DNA from: Arcanobacterium_A hippocoleae
GTDB lineage: Bacteria > Actinomycetota > Actinomycetes > Actinomycetales > Actinomycetaceae
Reading direction: 5' to 3'
Assembly: GCF_031456295.1 (NCBI RefSeq)
Contig: NZ_JAVDUJ010000001.1
Location: 806,001-870,000, forward strand
DNA: 64,000 nucleotides
The notes below the pieces were generated by a model. The model was given only the letters and a program-made list of their open reading frames with translations, made no database searches and was not told the origin of the DNA. Every line of letters begins with the position of its first letter. Within the stretch, counting starts at the first letter, position 1. This document shows positions 9,390-17,460 of the stretch, piece by piece. The position numbers and the translations under genes are program-made.

Positions 9390-9458
9390 ATGCAGCAATT
9401 TACCGCAACTCGCATCCCATCTGTTTTTACCGCGTGTTGCCATCATCACTGTCAGTAG
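9390..9458 (+). CDS. Cysteine-rich leader peptide upstream of cysK (22 aa)
   Basis: A short ORF with an excellent ribosome site (GGAGG at 9380-9384, five bases before ATG 9390; an in-frame ATG at 9378 is less well placed). The 22-residue product ends TACCHHHCQ, with three Cys codons, two adjacent, among the last seven residues. It lies 294 nt upstream of cysK. Cys-rich small ORFs upstream of sulfur genes are known cysteine-responsive attenuators in mycobacteria; by analogy ribosome stalling at these Cys codons when Cys-tRNA is scarce may raise cysK expression. The stop codon sits inside a GAGCGC segment that can pair with GGCGCTC at about 9529-9536. No clear U-tract terminator follows, so the mechanism may be translational or use a factor-dependent terminator. 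Confidence 0.6.
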   Translation: MQQFTATRIPSVFTACCHHHCQ

Positions 9459-9752
9459 AGCGCTCGGCTTTACTTGTGCGCATGCAAAATTTCCATTGTT
9501 CAGCTTCGGGATCACAGTCGCGCATGCCTGGCGCTCAGCACAAAATAGTTGACGTTACCGCTTCTCAGCTACAGATCATCAACGGTGCTATCAATATTCC
9601 ATTTCTATCAAATCAAAAATAGTGATTTTTATCCGGAATATCTGTATCGGCAGATAGCGTTAAACCAGAAGTCAGGAATTAATAGCTCAGCTATTTCACA
9701 AAAAACCTAATATTTACAACTCTCCTTGCCAAACAAATAGAAAGAAATTCAA
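9459..9752 (+). promoter_or_regulatory. Untranslated region between Cys leader peptide and cysK
   Basis: About 294 nt with no further credible ORF. It holds partially complementary blocks (TTGTGC at about 9474 with GCACAA at about 9539; GCATGC occurs twice near 9481 and 9523) that could form alternative RNA folds after the leader stop. The last 150 nt are AT-rich. A cysteine-sensing switch is inferred, not shown. Confidence 0.4.
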
Positions 9753-10688
9753 ATGCCAATCTATAACTCCATTACTGAACTTACCGGAAAGACCCCTCTC
9801 GTGCGGATGAATCGCATTGCCGGAGAAGAAGCTAAAGGCACGATCCTAGCAAAACTTGAATTTTACAATCCTGCAAATTCGGTGAAAGACCGGATCGGTG
9901 TCGCAATTGTCGATGCAGCAGAGGAATCAGGTCAGCTTCGCCCAGGTGGCACGATCGTGGAGGCTACCTCTGGTAACACTGGTATTGCCCTTGCCTGGGT
10001 TGGCGCCGCCCGTGGTTACAAGGTAATTTTGACGATGCCAGCTTCGATGTCAAAAGAACGCCGTGCGCTGCTGCGCGGATTTGGTGCCGAACTCGTACTT
10101 ACCGAACCGGCAGGCGGCATGCAAGGAGCAGTTGATAAAGCAAAAGAAATTGTTGCAAACACTGAAAATGCGGTACTCGCATCCCAATTTGCAAACACCG
10201 CAAACCCGGCAAAGCACGAAGCCACTACCGGCCCAGAAATTTGGGAAGATACGGCTGGAAAAGTTGATATTTTCGTAGCTGGAATCGGCACTGGCGGCAC
10301 AATTACTGGCGCAGGGCACTATTTGCGCAAACAAAATCCAGATTTGCAGATCGTAGCAGTTGAACCTGCCGATTCTCCACTGCTTTCCGAAGGAAAAGCA
10401 GGCCCGCATAAGATCCAAGGAATTGGTGCAAACTTTGTCCCAGAAGTACTTGACACCGAACTTTATCACGAAGTGATCACCGTCGAATTTGAAGATGCAC
10501 TGCAGACGGCACGCGCGGCAGCACACAAAGAAGGCGTACTTGCTGGTCTTAGCGGCGGAGCGGCCCTCTGGGCTGGGATCCAGCTTGCAGCTCGGAAAGA
10601 AAACGCAGGTAAAAACATCGTTGTGATCCTTCCTGATTTTGGTGAGCGTTACGTATCCACTCCGTTATTTGAAGGGCTCACCGAATAA
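9753..10688 (+). CDS. cysK: Cysteine synthase A (O-acetylserine sulfhydrylase)
   Basis: A 311-residue PLP enzyme that makes cysteine from O-acetylserine and sulfide. The PLP lysine is K45 in NPANSVKDRIG; TSGNTGIALAW binds substrate and GTGGTITG binds the PLP phosphate. Full length and typical of CysK. It starts at an ATG (MPIYNSITELTGKTPLV) and is followed 140 nt later by cysE, which makes its substrate. A 26-bp hairpin lies in the gap. A Cys-rich leader peptide upstream suggests cysteine feedback on expression. Confidence 0.95.
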   Translation: MPIYNSITELTGKTPLVRMNRIAGEEAKGTILAKLEFYNPANSVKDRIGVAIVDAAEESGQLRPGGTIVEATSGNTGIALAWVGAARGYKVILTMPASMSKERRALLRGFGAELVLTEPAGGMQGAVDKAKEIVANTENAVLASQFANTANPAKHEATTGPEIWEDTAGKVDIFVAGIGTGGTITGAGHYLRKQNPDLQIVAVEPADSPLLSEGKAGPHKIQGIGANFVPEVLDTELYHEVITVEFEDALQTARAAAHKEGVLAGLSGGAALWAGIQLAARKENAGKNIVVILPDFGERYVSTPLFEGLTE

Positions 10689-10697
10689 TCACGAATT

Positions 10698-10762
10698 TTT
10701 TCAGAGCAGGCTTGGTGGTAGTGAAAGCGATGAATCCACTGCCACCAAGCCTGCTCTGAAAA
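10698..10762 (+). terminator. Long hairpin between cysK and cysE
   Basis: A 26-bp stem (10698-10723 with 10737-10762; one G-U pair) and 13-nt loop. No U-tract follows on the plus strand (AAAATATC is within or after the stem), so it may be a hairpin-only terminator, a partial terminator setting the cysK:cysE ratio, or an RNA-processing site. Confidence 0.6.
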
Positions 10763-10828
10763 TATCAGCGAAAACCTCAAGGGATTTCTGATCCGCTCAA
10801 ACTCACCGCTAAAACCTAAGGGCACGAT

Positions 10829-11401
10829 ATGAAGCAAATTCCGTTCCGCCAACAACTCCTTGAAGACCTCCAAGCAGTCGTCGATCATGATCCAGCGGCA
10901 CGCTCAACGATCGAAGTCGCACTACTTTATCCAGGCGTACATGCTGTTTGGGCATATCGTTTAGCTAATTTAATGTGGCGGAAAAGTTTGCTTTTACGCT
11001 TTCCGGCAAGGATCATCTCACAAATCACTCGGGCGATCACTGGAATTGAGATCCACCCTGGCGCCAAACTCGGGCGGCGTTTATTTATCGATCACGGCAT
11101 GGGAGTAGTGATTGGTGAGACGGCTGAAGTTGGCGAAGACGTATTGATTTTTCACGGCACCACACTTGGCGGAACGTCAATGAAAAAAGGAAAACGGCAT
11201 CCAACGATCGGCAACCGCGTCACAATCGGCACCGGAGCAAAAGTATTAGGCCCAATCCACATTGGCGATGATGCAAAAATCGGCGCCAACGCTGTAGTAG
11301 TAAAAGATGTACCAGCAAACCACAGCGCAATCGGGATTCCAGCTGAAAATCGGCCAACTGGAAAACTCGCCCACAATATCGACCCCGCGATACTGATTTA
11401 G
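10829..11401 (+). CDS. cysE: Serine O-acetyltransferase
   Basis: A 190-residue short-form serine acetyltransferase, which converts serine and acetyl-CoA to O-acetylserine. It has an N-terminal helical part (VALLYPGVHAVWAYRLANLMW) and a left-handed beta-helix of hexapeptide repeats (IHPGAKLGRRLFIDHGMGVVIGETAEVGEDVLI, KIGANAVVVKDVPANHSAIGIPA). The active-site His lies in DHGMGVVIGE. It follows cysK and may form the cysteine synthase complex with it. Confidence 0.95.
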   Translation: MKQIPFRQQLLEDLQAVVDHDPAARSTIEVALLYPGVHAVWAYRLANLMWRKSLLLRFPARIISQITRAITGIEIHPGAKLGRRLFIDHGMGVVIGETAEVGEDVLIFHGTTLGGTSMKKGKRHPTIGNRVTIGTGAKVLGPIHIGDDAKIGANAVVVKDVPANHSAIGIPAENRPTGKLAHNIDPAILI

Positions 11402-11426
11402 CAACAGCGCCGTCCGCAAAACATTA

Positions 11427-11472
11427 TAATTTGCTTGGAACTACGGCACAGACCATCGCTCCAAGCAAATTA
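11427..11472. terminator. Bidirectional hairpin between cysE and rpiB
   Basis: A 13-bp stem (11427-11439 with 11460-11472) with a 20-nt loop, placed between convergent genes. Only short T runs flank it. Confidence 0.55.
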
Positions 11473-11502
11473 GTTATGTTCAGATACTGATATTTGCTGC
11501 TT

Positions 11503-11958
11503 TTACGCGTTGCGCTGATTCTCGAAGTCGCTGATCATTTCGATTCGTGATTGGTGCCGCGATGCGGCGTCATACTCTGTACCGATAAATACATCCACGA
11601 AACGCTTCACTTCTTCGACTGAATGCTGGCGCGCACCAATCGACATTACATTCGCATTGTTGTGCTCCCGGGCAAGCATCGCAATTTCTTCATTCCAGAC
11701 TAGGGCAGCACGGATCCCAGCAACTTTATTCGCCGAAATTTGCTCGCCATTTCCAGAACCACCAATCACAATTCCGAGCGATCCTGGATCAGCTGCCACT
11801 GCTTTTGCACAAGCAATACACACTGGCGGATACGCATCCAGGCGATCATATTCGTGATATCCGTGGTCTGCTACAGTGATACCTTTTTCGTTAAGGTAGG
11901 CCACTAATTCATTTTTCAGTTCAAAACCTGCATGGTCTGTTGCAATATGTACACGCAT
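11503..11958 (-). CDS. rpiB: Ribose-5-phosphate isomerase B
   Basis: Interconverts ribose-5-phosphate and ribulose-5-phosphate. The product has the RpiB landmarks MRVHIATDHAGFELK, GIVIGGSGNGEQISANKV (anion-binding loop with the Actinobacteria-type GSGNGEQ) and NANVMSIGARQ. The ORF is open six codons further (ATG 11976), but the family start MRVHIATDHAG points to ATG at 11958, giving 151 residues. It is divergent from pepO with about 75 nt between starts. Confidence 0.9.
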   Translation of the reverse strand: MRVHIATDHAGFELKNELVAYLNEKGITVADHGYHEYDRLDAYPPVCIACAKAVAADPGSLGIVIGGSGNGEQISANKVAGIRAALVWNEEIAMLAREHNNANVMSIGARQHSVEEVKRFVDVFIGTEYDAASRHQSRIEMISDFENQRNA

Positions 11959-12019
11959 GCTCTTAGCATAACGCACCGCGATCTTGAAAGCTCAGTTTCC
12001 AGGCAGATTCATCGCCAGT

Positions 12020-12033
12020 TAGTATTATTTACA
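12020..12033 (+). promoter_or_regulatory. -10 box giving a leaderless pepO transcript
   Basis: TAGTAT at 12020-12025, seven bases before ATG 12033, with no ribosome site between. Transcription should start at or next to the start codon. Confidence 0.5.
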
Positions 12034-14090
12034 TGACTAAAATTGATGTAACAACTGAAAAAGTACTATCTCAACTTGATTCTACGGTTCGTCCGCAAGA
12101 CGATCTTTTCCGTCATGTAAATGGTAAATGGTTTGCACAGACTGAAATCCCAGCCGACCAGGTTGGTACCGGATCATTCCAAGAATTGCGGAACGGATCT
12201 GAAGCACGTGTACGTGAAATTATTGAAGAGCTCACCGCCGCTGCAGCCGCAAAGGATGAAGACGGCAAAGTCGTGGAAACGGAAGCTGATACCGATCAGC
12301 TTTCAGCCGAGCAGCAGAAAATCGCTGATCTGTATATTTCTTTTATGAGCGAAGCAGAAATCAATGCGCAAGGGGTGCTGCCGTTAGCAGGCGAACTTGC
12401 CGAGATCCAAGCTGCGCAAAGCCATGAGCAGCTTGCCGTCATTTTAGGCAAAATGCTCATGACGGGAGTGGATGCACCTTTTGGTCTTGACATCGATGCC
12501 AACCGCAACAACCCGGAAGAATACATTACTTGGATTTCACAATCTGGGCTCGGATTACCTGATGAAGCATTTTACCGTGAAGCATCCTATGCACAGATCC
12601 GTCAGGCATACCAAGAATTTATTCCAACGCTCTATTCGCTCGCCTGTGAAGTAGACTCTGAAGAAGCCACAAAAGCCGCTGCGCGGATTTTTGATTTTGA
12701 AACGAAACTTGCAAGCACACATTATGACGTTGTGAAACTGCGTAATGCGGAAGCAACAAACACCGTGCTCAGCTTTGCCGATTTTATTGCGAGTGCCCCT
12801 GGCTTTGATTGGTTACCTTGTTTTGAAGCGCTCGGTTTATCCGCTGAAAATGCACCGCAACTGCTCGTTTATACTGCAGATCAGCTCACTAAGTTTGCCA
12901 CTCTGTGGGCCGAAACTTCGATCACCGATTTGCAGTACTACATGGTTTGGCACACAATCTTGGCCCGTTCCCCATACTTAAGCGAGCCAATAGTACAAGC
13001 GCGTTTTAACTTCTACGGCAGGATCCTTTCCGGGCAGGAAGAAATGCGTGACCGGTGGAAGCGTGGCGTGGCACTGGTTGACACCGTGATGGGCGAAGCT
13101 ATCGGAAAAGAATATGTACGACGGCATTTCCCACCTGCATATAAGCAGCAGATGCAACAGCTAGTAGCTGATTTACTTTCCGCATACGAGATTTCAATCA
13201 AATCTCTTGATTGGATGACGGAAGAAACGAAGGTAAAGGCACTCGAAAAACTTGCAAGTTTCGTGACGAAAATTGGATACCCGGAGAAGTGGAAGGATTA
13301 TGCTGCACTCTCGGTAAAGCAAAATGATTTGCTGGGAAATATCCGTAATGCCGCAATGTTTGGCTGGGAACGCGAACTGGAAAAGCTCGGCAAGCCAATA
13401 GATCGCAGCGAATGGCATATGTATCCGCAGACGGTGAATGCCTACTATAATCCAGTGGCTAATGAGATCGTTTTCCCGGCAGCAATTTTGCAACCTCCAT
13501 TTTTTGATCCACAAGCTGATGCGGCCTGGAATTATGGCGGTATTGGCGCAGTGATCGGGCATGAAATCGGGCATGGCTTTGATGATCAAGGCTCGAAGTA
13601 CGACGGCACTGGCAGACTAAATAATTGGTGGACGGATAGCGACCGCGCTGAGTTTGAAAAACGAACCGCAGCGCTCGTCGGGCAATATGATGCATATAAG
13701 CCAGCTCAATTGCCAGCAGACTCCCCGCATCATGTGCAAGGTGCACTCACACTCGGCGAAAATATTGGAGATTTAGGCGGGCTGTCGATTGCGTTGAAAG
13801 CATACGATATTGCGATGAAACGTGAGGGATATCTTGATGGCGCGAAGGGTGCTCCAGAAATTTCGGGGTTAAGCGGTTTGCAGCGTGTGATTCTTTCCTA
13901 TGCGCATATCTGGCAAGGAAAATACCGTGACGAAACCGCGATCCAGCTCCTGGCAGTAGATCCGCATTCTCCAGTGGAATTTAGATGTAATGGTGTTGTG
14001 AAAAATGTGGATGCATTTGCTGCCGAATTTGATGTGAAAGAAGGCGATGCGCTCTATCTTGCACCAGAAGAACGTGTCCGTATTTGGTAA
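12033..14090 (+). CDS. pepO: M13 family zinc endopeptidase (PepO/neprilysin-like)
   Basis: A 685-residue M13 metallopeptidase. Zinc site HEIGH is near residue 509 in GAVIGHEIGHGFDDQGSKYD; the third ligand is the Glu of GENIGDLGG near 575; NAYYNPVANEIVFPAAILQPP and the C-terminal tryptophan (VRIW end) are also family marks. No signal peptide, so it is a cytoplasmic oligopeptidase that degrades peptides. Probably transcribed leaderless. pepN, a second peptidase, follows on the same strand after a hairpin. Confidence 0.93.
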   Translation: MTKIDVTTEKVLSQLDSTVRPQDDLFRHVNGKWFAQTEIPADQVGTGSFQELRNGSEARVREIIEELTAAAAAKDEDGKVVETEADTDQLSAEQQKIADLYISFMSEAEINAQGVLPLAGELAEIQAAQSHEQLAVILGKMLMTGVDAPFGLDIDANRNNPEEYITWISQSGLGLPDEAFYREASYAQIRQAYQEFIPTLYSLACEVDSEEATKAAARIFDFETKLASTHYDVVKLRNAEATNTVLSFADFIASAPGFDWLPCFEALGLSAENAPQLLVYTADQLTKFATLWAETSITDLQYYMVWHTILARSPYLSEPIVQARFNFYGRILSGQEEMRDRWKRGVALVDTVMGEAIGKEYVRRHFPPAYKQQMQQLVADLLSAYEISIKSLDWMTEETKVKALEKLASFVTKIGYPEKWKDYAALSVKQNDLLGNIRNAAMFGWERELEKLGKPIDRSEWHMYPQTVNAYYNPVANEIVFPAAILQPPFFDPQADAAWNYGGIGAVIGHEIGHGFDDQGSKYDGTGRLNNWWTDSDRAEFEKRTAALVGQYDAYKPAQLPADSPHHVQGALTLGENIGDLGGLSIALKAYDIAMKREGYLDGAKGAPEISGLSGLQRVILSYAHIWQGKYRDETAIQLLAVDPHSPVEFRCNGVVKNVDAFAAEFDVKEGDALYLAPEERVRIW

Positions 14091-14174
14091 TTATCTGCCT
14101 TAACCTGTTTTTCGTGAAAAGGAAATGATTTTCAGCGGAAGGCACGTTTACAATCAAAATCACAAGAGAACTGG

Positions 14175-14211
14175 TCTGTGTGCCTGGTTTAATGCAAATC
14201 AGGCACACAGA
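14175..14211 (+). terminator. Hairpin between pepO and pepN
   Basis: Stem of about 16 bp (14175-14190 with 14196-14211, one G-U) and AATGC loop. No U-tract directly after. It covers the far-upstream ATG of the pepN reading frame, one more reason to reject that ATG as start. Confidence 0.6.
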
Positions 14212-14245
14212 GCGCAAGTTTATTATTCAGTTGAAAGGATTTATT

Positions 14246-16795
14246 TTGCCAGGGCAAAATCTCACACGAATTGAAGCAGCAGAACGCGCAAAGCTGCTCC
14301 AAACTAGTACTTACCATGTTGAATTAGACCTTACTAATTCAACCGAAACTTTTGATTCGATCACCACTGTGAAGTTCACTGCGACCCAGCCTGGTGAAAG
14401 CAGCTTTATTGATCTGATTGCCCAATCTGTATCAGAAATAGTGCTCAATGGGGTGCATCTTCCGGTGGACTCGTATGCAGATTCACGCATTCCACTGCCA
14501 AATCTGCAGGCAGAAAACGAGCTGATCGTACGTTCTGTTTGCGAATATTCCCATACTGGTGAAGGTCTGCACCGTGTAGTTGATCCAGTAGATGGCGAAG
14601 TTTATCTTTATTCACAATTTGAAGTGGCAGATTCACGGCGGATGTATGCCGTTTTTGAACAGCCTGATTTGAAGGCTGAGTTCACTTTTGTGGTGACCGC
14701 TCCGGCACATTGGCAAGTATTTTCAGTCTCCCCCACGCCGGAAAAGGAAATCTTAAGCGAGACTACCGCACGCTGGGAATTCACTCCAACCGAGCGGATT
14801 TCCTCCTACCTAACCTGCCTTGTCGCTGGTCCTTACGAAGGTACTAGAGGTTCTTATACATCGATTGACGGTCGTGAAATCCCAATGGGAGTGTATGCAC
14901 GCCGCTCTCTCGCCGAATACCTTGATGGCGATGAAGTAATTGAAATCACCAAGCAGGGCATGCCATTTTATGAGCAGCAATATCGGCAGCCGTATCCTTT
15001 CCGCAAGTATGATCAGATTTTTGTGCCTGAATATAATGCAGGCGCAATGGAACATCCAGGATGTGTCACGATCCTCGATGATTATGTTTTCCGGAATCGT
15101 CCCACACAAGCACTCGTAGAGCGCCGTGCAGTAACGATCCTGCACGAGCTTGCGCATATGTGGTTCGGCGATTTTGTCACCATGAAATGGTGGGATGATC
15201 TCTGGCTGAATGAATCCTTTGCAGAATATATGAGCCATGTAGCTACAGCTGAAACTACTCGCTGGAAGGATGCCTGGGTTACTTTCAATGCTTCCGAAAA
15301 GAATTGGGCGCAGGCCGAAGATCAGCTTCCTTCCACTCACCCAATTGCTGCAGATATTCGTGATATTGAAGATACTCTCGTCAATTTTGATGGGATCACA
15401 TACGGTAAAGGCGCATCCGTATTCCAACAGCTAGTGGCATATGTAGGTTGGGAAGCATTCGTTGCTGGGGTTGCAAAATATCTCGCAAAGAAGGCTTGGG
15501 GCAATGCTACCTTGCAGGATTTGCTGGTCGAACTAGAAGCTGCTTCCGGGCGCGATTTGCGCAAATGGTCAAAACTTTGGCTGGAAGAAGCAGGCATCAA
15601 TATCTTGCGCCCAGAAATTGAAATGGATGGCAGCAAAATCCGTCGATTTGCGATTCGGCAAGAATCTGATGGCCGCGCTTCATTACGCCCGCATCGCATC
15701 GCAGTAGCTGGATATTCGCTCCAAGAAGGCCGGTATCAACAAGTAGCGCGCGTTGAGCTGGATATTGATGGCGAATTGACGGAAGTTGCTGAGCTTTCCG
15801 GGATCCAGCGTCCAGATTTACTGCTGATCAATGATGGCGATTGGGCTTATGCGAAAGTTCGGCTTGATGCACACTCAATGGCGCACGCGATTGAAAATAT
15901 CAATGCCTTCGATGATCGCCTAGCGCGCAGCCTAGTACTATTCTCCGCTTGGGATATGTGCCGTGACGGTGAAATGTCTGCACATGAATATACGGAGCTT
16001 GTGCTAAAGGCATTAGAAATCGAAGATCACGGTACGGTACTGCGAACGCTCAGAGGTAATCTTGCCACGGCTACTAATCTCTACAGTGCTCCAGAAAAGC
16101 GCGATGCACTGCAAACGCGAGTCGGGCAGCGTCTCTCCGAGATCCTGAATACATGTGAACTAGGATCAGACCGTCAGCTGCAAATTGCGCTTTCCGCTGT
16201 AGCGCTAGCAACCGATCCGCAAGCGGAAACATTTGCTAATTGGCTCATCGGCAAGGAAGTACCAGCAGGCCTCAAGATGGATAATGCGATGCGGTGGGCA
16301 GTAATTGAGCGGCTTGCTGCAGCCGGGCAGATTACCGAGGCTGATGTAGCAGCAGAGCGCAGTGAGCGTGATAACACTGCTTCTGGTGCTGCTAGTGCGG
16401 CACGTGCACGTGCCGCACTAGCAGATGCCGCCGCAAAGTCCCGTGCTTGGGAAGATCTCACTGGTGGAAAAGTTTCAAATGCAGTACAGCGCTCATTGTG
16501 TCTCGGATTCTCAGGCGGCGACCCAGCATTGCTTGTACCATACGTGGAAAAATATTTCGCAAGCGTTGAATCGCAATGGAAGGATCGCACCAAAGAGATC
16601 GCAGCGAATATGATCGAATATGCCTTCCCCGCGAAACTTGCTGGACGCACAGATCTTGGGATAGACATTATCGCTGTAGGAGATGCGTGGATGAATACGC
16701 ATGAAGATGCAGCTCCAGCGCTTCGCCGACTTGTATCCGAAGTACTTGATAGTGCACGCCGCGCAGTCCGTGCCCAAATATGTGATGCGCAATAG
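14246..16795 (+). CDS. pepN: Aminopeptidase N (M1 family), TTG start
   Basis: Removes N-terminal residues from peptides. The frame is open from an ATG at 14180, but that lies in a hairpin; the TTG at 14246 has AAAGGA at 14235-14240 and gives LPGQNLTRIEAAERAKLL, the usual actinobacterial PepN start, so 849 residues. Zinc motif HELAH is near residue 299 with the third ligand in NESFAEY about 23 residues on. The substrate-binding motif, normally GAMEN, reads GAMEH here (residue about 265). The C-terminal ERAP1-like domain contains an Ala/Arg-rich stretch (SAASAARARAALADA) encoded by a 36-bp perfect DNA palindrome. Confidence 0.93.
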   Translation: MPGQNLTRIEAAERAKLLQTSTYHVELDLTNSTETFDSITTVKFTATQPGESSFIDLIAQSVSEIVLNGVHLPVDSYADSRIPLPNLQAENELIVRSVCEYSHTGEGLHRVVDPVDGEVYLYSQFEVADSRRMYAVFEQPDLKAEFTFVVTAPAHWQVFSVSPTPEKEILSETTARWEFTPTERISSYLTCLVAGPYEGTRGSYTSIDGREIPMGVYARRSLAEYLDGDEVIEITKQGMPFYEQQYRQPYPFRKYDQIFVPEYNAGAMEHPGCVTILDDYVFRNRPTQALVERRAVTILHELAHMWFGDFVTMKWWDDLWLNESFAEYMSHVATAETTRWKDAWVTFNASEKNWAQAEDQLPSTHPIAADIRDIEDTLVNFDGITYGKGASVFQQLVAYVGWEAFVAGVAKYLAKKAWGNATLQDLLVELEAASGRDLRKWSKLWLEEAGINILRPEIEMDGSKIRRFAIRQESDGRASLRPHRIAVAGYSLQEGRYQQVARVELDIDGELTEVAELSGIQRPDLLLINDGDWAYAKVRLDAHSMAHAIENINAFDDRLARSLVLFSAWDMCRDGEMSAHEYTELVLKALEIEDHGTVLRTLRGNLATATNLYSAPEKRDALQTRVGQRLSEILNTCELGSDRQLQIALSAVALATDPQAETFANWLIGKEVPAGLKMDNAMRWAVIERLAAAGQITEADVAAERSERDNTASGAASAARARAALADAAAKSRAWEDLTGGKVSNAVQRSLCLGFSGGDPALLVPYVEKYFASVESQWKDRTKEIAANMIEYAFPAKLAGRTDLGIDIIAVGDAWMNTHEDAAPALRRLVSEVLDSARRAVRAQICDAQ
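16389..16424. repeat. 36-bp perfect palindrome inside pepN
   Basis: Positions 16389-16406 are the exact reverse complement of 16407-16424, centred on CACGTG|CACGTG. It has no loop. It codes for the Ala/Arg-rich stretch of PepN. It can form a cruciform in DNA or a strong mRNA hairpin. Confidence 0.95.
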
Positions 16796-16801
16796 CGAAT
16801 C

Positions 16802-16857
16802 TGCAAGCTCGTTGCTTGGCACCGAAAACTGAATCAGTGCCAAGCAATGAGCTTGCA
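16802..16857 (+). terminator. Long hairpin after pepN
   Basis: Stem of 21 bp (16802-16822 with 16837-16857, one G-U) and 14-nt loop beginning seven bases after the pepN stop. It lacks a U-tract. Confidence 0.65.
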
Positions 16858-16903
16858 ATGCTTTCCAAGATCTCTTCGATAACACGATACTATTTTCAGC
16901 AAT

Positions 16904-16947
16904 AAAAATTTGGTGGTTCACGATTATGGGAACCACCAAATTTTTTT
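16904..16947. terminator. Intrinsic terminator with U-tract, bidirectional
   Basis: Stem of 16 bp (16904-16919 with 16930-16945), 10-nt loop and a run of seven T on the plus strand; the minus strand has a five-T run. It backs up the hairpin after pepN and ends the malQ/EIIB-like transcript from the other side. Confidence 0.85.
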
Positions 16948-17083
16948 ATCTGCCCGCCTATCGCAAAATCATTCGATCAAGTTGCACTGTACGGATTTAC
17001 AAGACTTTACAGGAGAAAACTCTCCTGCGATTTATCGCAATTATTCAGGAAGAAAAAGAAAATTGCTGAAATATCAATAACAA

Positions 17084-17368
17084 CTAGTATCCATCGGGTC
17101 TTAAATCAAGCAGCTTCACAAGGAGATAATGCAATGGCTCAGCCAACTCACCCACTACTAAATGTATAAATCTTCGTTGCAAAATAACGGAGATAATTCC
17201 AAGTTTGCGCAGCTGCTCCACATTCACCAAAAAATTAGAATCGATTTGAATAATCAGCCGTGAAACTACCGAATCGGCACCCAAAATATTCTCCACCCCG
17301 CCACAGGCAATAATAATTTCACCACCAAGAGAGTTAAGATCCCCTGGCACAAGCTGCTCATCTATCAA
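17084..17368 (-). CDS. Stand-alone PTS EIIB(Glc)-like protein lacking the phospho-cysteine
   Basis: A 94-residue ORF starting with TTG at 17368, 92 nt after malQ on the same strand. It aligns with the glucose-family EIIB domain: CGGVENILGADSVVSRL corresponds to the usual GGKENI-x-x-x-DACxTRL, then LVNVEQLRKLGIISVI and IHLVVGELAEPL. The catalytic Cys of the DACxTRL motif is Val (DSVVSRL), so it cannot accept phosphate in the normal way. It is likely in the malQ transcript. It may be a decayed PTS remnant or a regulatory decoy. No EIIA, EIIC or HPr gene is nearby. Translation signals are weak (GGTGA seven bases before TTG), so expression is uncertain. Confidence 0.55.
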   Translation of the reverse strand: MIDEQLVPGDLNSLGGEIIIACGGVENILGADSVVSRLIIQIDSNFLVNVEQLRKLGIISVILQRRFIHLVVGELAEPLHYLLVKLLDLRPDGY

Positions 17369-17460
17369 TTCCTGGTCACCCTATGCGATTCTGTTGCTTT
17401 TCATTTCGGCCTTCGACAGATACTGTACGTGGAAAGTCTGATCCAGATCGAGCTGACACA

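Noticed and set aside
9273..9458. 61-codon ORF starting at 9273 as a gene
   Set aside because: It begins inside the predicted -35 box; only its last 22 codons have a ribosome site and the Cys-rich end.
14180..14245. Upstream ATG start for pepN
   Set aside because: It lies within a hairpin; the TTG at 14246 has AAAGGA and matches family N-termini.
16174..16806. 210-codon minus-strand frame opposite pepN
   Set aside because: Ala/Ser/Arg-rich antisense shadow covering the palindrome; no start signal.
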